NCBI GenBank assembly: GCA_029865445.1
Contig: JAOUGY010000179.1
Location: forward strand, 1 to 7,528
DNA length: 7,528 bases
DNA from: Acidimicrobiia bacterium
GTDB taxonomy: Bacteria > Actinomycetota > Acidimicrobiia > Spongiisociales > ZC4RG35
Direction: 5' to 3'
Below the pieces are notes generated by a model. That model searched no databases and was not told where the DNA came from. It saw only the letters and a list, made by a program, of their open reading frames with translations. Below, one piece after another: positions 6,934 to 7,528 of the stretch (its first letter is position 1; each line of letters begins with the position of its first letter). A program made the translations under genes and the position numbers.

Positions 6934-6964
6934 CGCGAAAACTCGATACGGAGCGCGAAAACTC
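6934..6964. repeat. two CGCGAAAACTC direct repeats
   Basis: CGCGAAAACTC occurs at 6934-6944 and again at 6954-6964, 20 bases apart. The shorter core CGCGAAA also occurs twice upstream (6406-6435 element). In the RNA this A-rich segment could be a single-stranded docking or protein-binding repeat. Confidence 0.6.
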
Positions 6965-7018
6965 ACCCATCGTTCGCTGTTTACGGCAGGGCGTCTCGTC
7001 GGTAGGTTCACGCCCATC

Positions 7019-7064
7019 GGAGAACCGGAGCGATCTGGGCTTCGATCTGCGAACCGGTTTCTCC
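7019..7064 (+). other. RNA stem with single-base bulge
   Basis: GGAGAACCGG (7019-7028) pairs with CCGGTTTCTCC (7054-7064), ten pairs with one extra T on the 3' strand. The enclosed bases contain a further GATC/GATC helix. It is followed by GAACG-ATC-CGTTC at 7094-7106. Confidence 0.6.
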
Positions 7065-7160
7065 TCGGAGAAGATCGGAGAGCGGTCTGGAGGGAACGAT
7101 CCGTTCGCCGGCGTCGCCTTGTTGCGGAGTCCGGTGGAGGGGAGAGCCCACCAGAAAACT

Positions 7161-7255
7161 GACGGCGGGAACCGGACGCGGTCCCCCCGTCGTGATCCTT
7201 CGGGATCACACCTCGTATACGAGGCTCGTCGTCTGAGCCACCGCCTCCGGGGCGG
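7161..7255 (+). other. run of five nearly adjacent RNA hairpins
   Basis: In order: GACGG/CCGTC enclosing ACCG-GACG-CGGT (7161-7191); GTGATCC-UUCG-GGATCAC, seven perfect pairs (7192-7209); the palindrome CCTCGTATACGAGG (7211-7224); GGCTC/GAGCC (7223-7239); and CCGCC/GGCGG (7241-7255). They follow one another with zero or one linker base, or a two-base overlap, a layout typical of multi-helix RNA junctions. The first competes with GTCCGGT/ACCGGAC (7129-7135 with 7171-7177). Confidence 0.7.
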
Positions 7256-7275
7256 ATGGAGAGACGATGGGGTCT

Positions 7276-7364
7276 GCGGCCCACGGGCCGCGCCGGGGCG
7301 AGCGCCGAGAGGCGAACGATCCGGGCCCCGCATACGGGCGAAGGGGTGAGATTCGTCGAACCCC
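7276..7364 (+). other. further RNA helices with GAGA loop
   Basis: GCGGCC-CACG-GGCCGC (7276-7291) is a perfect hairpin. CGGGGC (7294-7299) pairs with GCCCCG (7325-7330), and inside it CGCC-GAGA-GGCG (7303-7314) is a GNRA-capped hairpin. GGGGT (7343-7347) pairs with ACCCC (7360-7364). Confidence 0.65.
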
Positions 7365-7422
7365 GACGTCAGGATGCGGATGGCCGGAGGCCTCCTCCAT
7401 TCATGGGGGCGGGTCGAAAGCC

Positions 7423-7471
7423 ACATCGGCGGATGCGATGTCTGCCTGGGTGGGACCACTTCGGTGGGTCC
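7423..7471 (+). other. two RNA hairpins, second with UUCG loop
   Basis: ACATCG (7423-7428) pairs with CGATGT (7436-7441) around a seven-base loop, GCGGATG. GGACCAC (7453-7459) pairs with GTGGGTCC (7464-7471) around UUCG, with one bulged G. The helices continue to the right edge, so the RNA probably extends past the window. Confidence 0.65.
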
Positions 7472-7509
7472 GCGCAGGTGGGGATGGCGGAAGTCGAATC
7501 GGCGGATGC
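7425..7509. repeat. 12-bp direct repeat ATCGGCGGATGC
   Basis: ATCGGCGGATGC occurs at 7425-7436 and 7498-7509, 73 bases apart. Its core GGCGGATG also occurs at 7251-7258. The first 12-mer copy lies in a hairpin with the core mostly in the loop, so the second copy may sit in an equivalent hairpin beyond the edge. Confidence 0.5.
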
Positions 7510-7528
7510 CGTTGTTGGTCGTGCGGTC

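Larger units (their letters stand above)
6485..7528 (+). ncRNA. candidate giant structured noncoding RNA (3' end beyond window)
   Basis: More than 1 kb without a credible protein gene is densely folded. Almost every stretch takes part in a perfect or near-perfect helix, and many hairpins end in stable tetraloops: UUCG at 6611-6614, 7199-7202 and 7460-7463, and GNRA-type at 6502-6505, 6530-6533 and 7307-7310. Helices joining distant parts (6717-6741 with 6839-6864) imply domain organisation. UUCG loops and G-U wobbles are only sensible on the plus strand. Frames through the region give Arg/Ser/Pro/Gly-rich products of the kind seen across rRNA. I found no rRNA, tmRNA or RNase P signatures and no group I or II intron core. 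GOLLD, ROOL and OLE RNAs are similar in size class and ornateness, but I cannot match the sequence to them. The 5' end is placed by the first hairpin and a candidate promoter; the 3' end is not seen. Function is unknown. Confidence 0.72.

Noticed and set aside
6734..7459. A 241-codon minus-strand frame and a 168-codon plus-strand frame (6843-7349) in the structured region.
   Set aside because: Both are rich in Arg, Ser, Pro and Gly with no motif, and they cross many perfect hairpins. This is what random frames through a GC-rich structured RNA look like.
6485..7528. Ribosomal RNA, tmRNA, RNase P RNA, or a group I or II intron.
   Set aside because: I saw none of the conserved core sequences of these RNAs, such as the RNase P P4 strands or a group II domain V hairpin, and no intron-encoded protein. 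A covariance-model search could still overturn this.
6485..7528. A CRISPR array or insertion sequence.
   Set aside because: The repeats are too short and too few, with varied spacing. There are no terminal inverted repeats and no transposase.

Overview
This window reads as high-GC actinobacterial DNA. A member of the Acidimicrobiia or a related deep actinobacterial lineage is my best guess. That placement rests on codon use, on the standalone RecB-type nuclease resembling the mycobacterial Rv2119 family, and on the AdnAB-like gene pair. The organism is inferred, not shown.

Bases 1-6328 hold one minus-strand operon for DNA double-strand-end processing. It is read from right to left. (1) 6328-5555 encodes a 257-aa standalone PD-(D/E)XK exonuclease of the RecB/Cas4 type. 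(2) 5558-5361 is a small, translationally coupled reading frame of unknown function, interrupted in frame by one TGA. (3) 5392-2396 encodes a 998-aa protein joining a UvrD-type helicase to a C-terminal PD-(D/E)XK nuclease (AdnA-like). (4) 2399 to the left edge encodes a second UvrD/PcrA-like helicase (AdnB-like), 799 codons of which are visible. Its own nuclease domain probably begins right at the window edge. ATGA start/stop overlaps join genes 1-2 and 3-4. With two motors and two or three nucleases of one fold family, the products are expected to act as an AdnAB-type resection machine, with an additional free nuclease.

Bases 6329-6368 hold the operon's control region: a -10 box placed so that the mRNA would be leaderless, and a perfect 8-bp inverted repeat that could be an operator.

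Bases about 6485-7528 (running off the right edge) contain no credible gene. They are instead packed with perfect or near-perfect hairpins, many closed by UUCG or GNRA tetraloops, together with long-range helices and short repeats. G-U wobble pairs in one 20-pair hairpin show that the plus strand is the RNA. This is a candidate giant structured noncoding RNA of at least about 1 kb. It is not recognisable to me as rRNA, tmRNA, RNase P RNA or a self-splicing intron. It is comparable in style to GOLLD, ROOL or OLE RNAs, but I cannot assign it to any of them. It is the most interesting item in the window.
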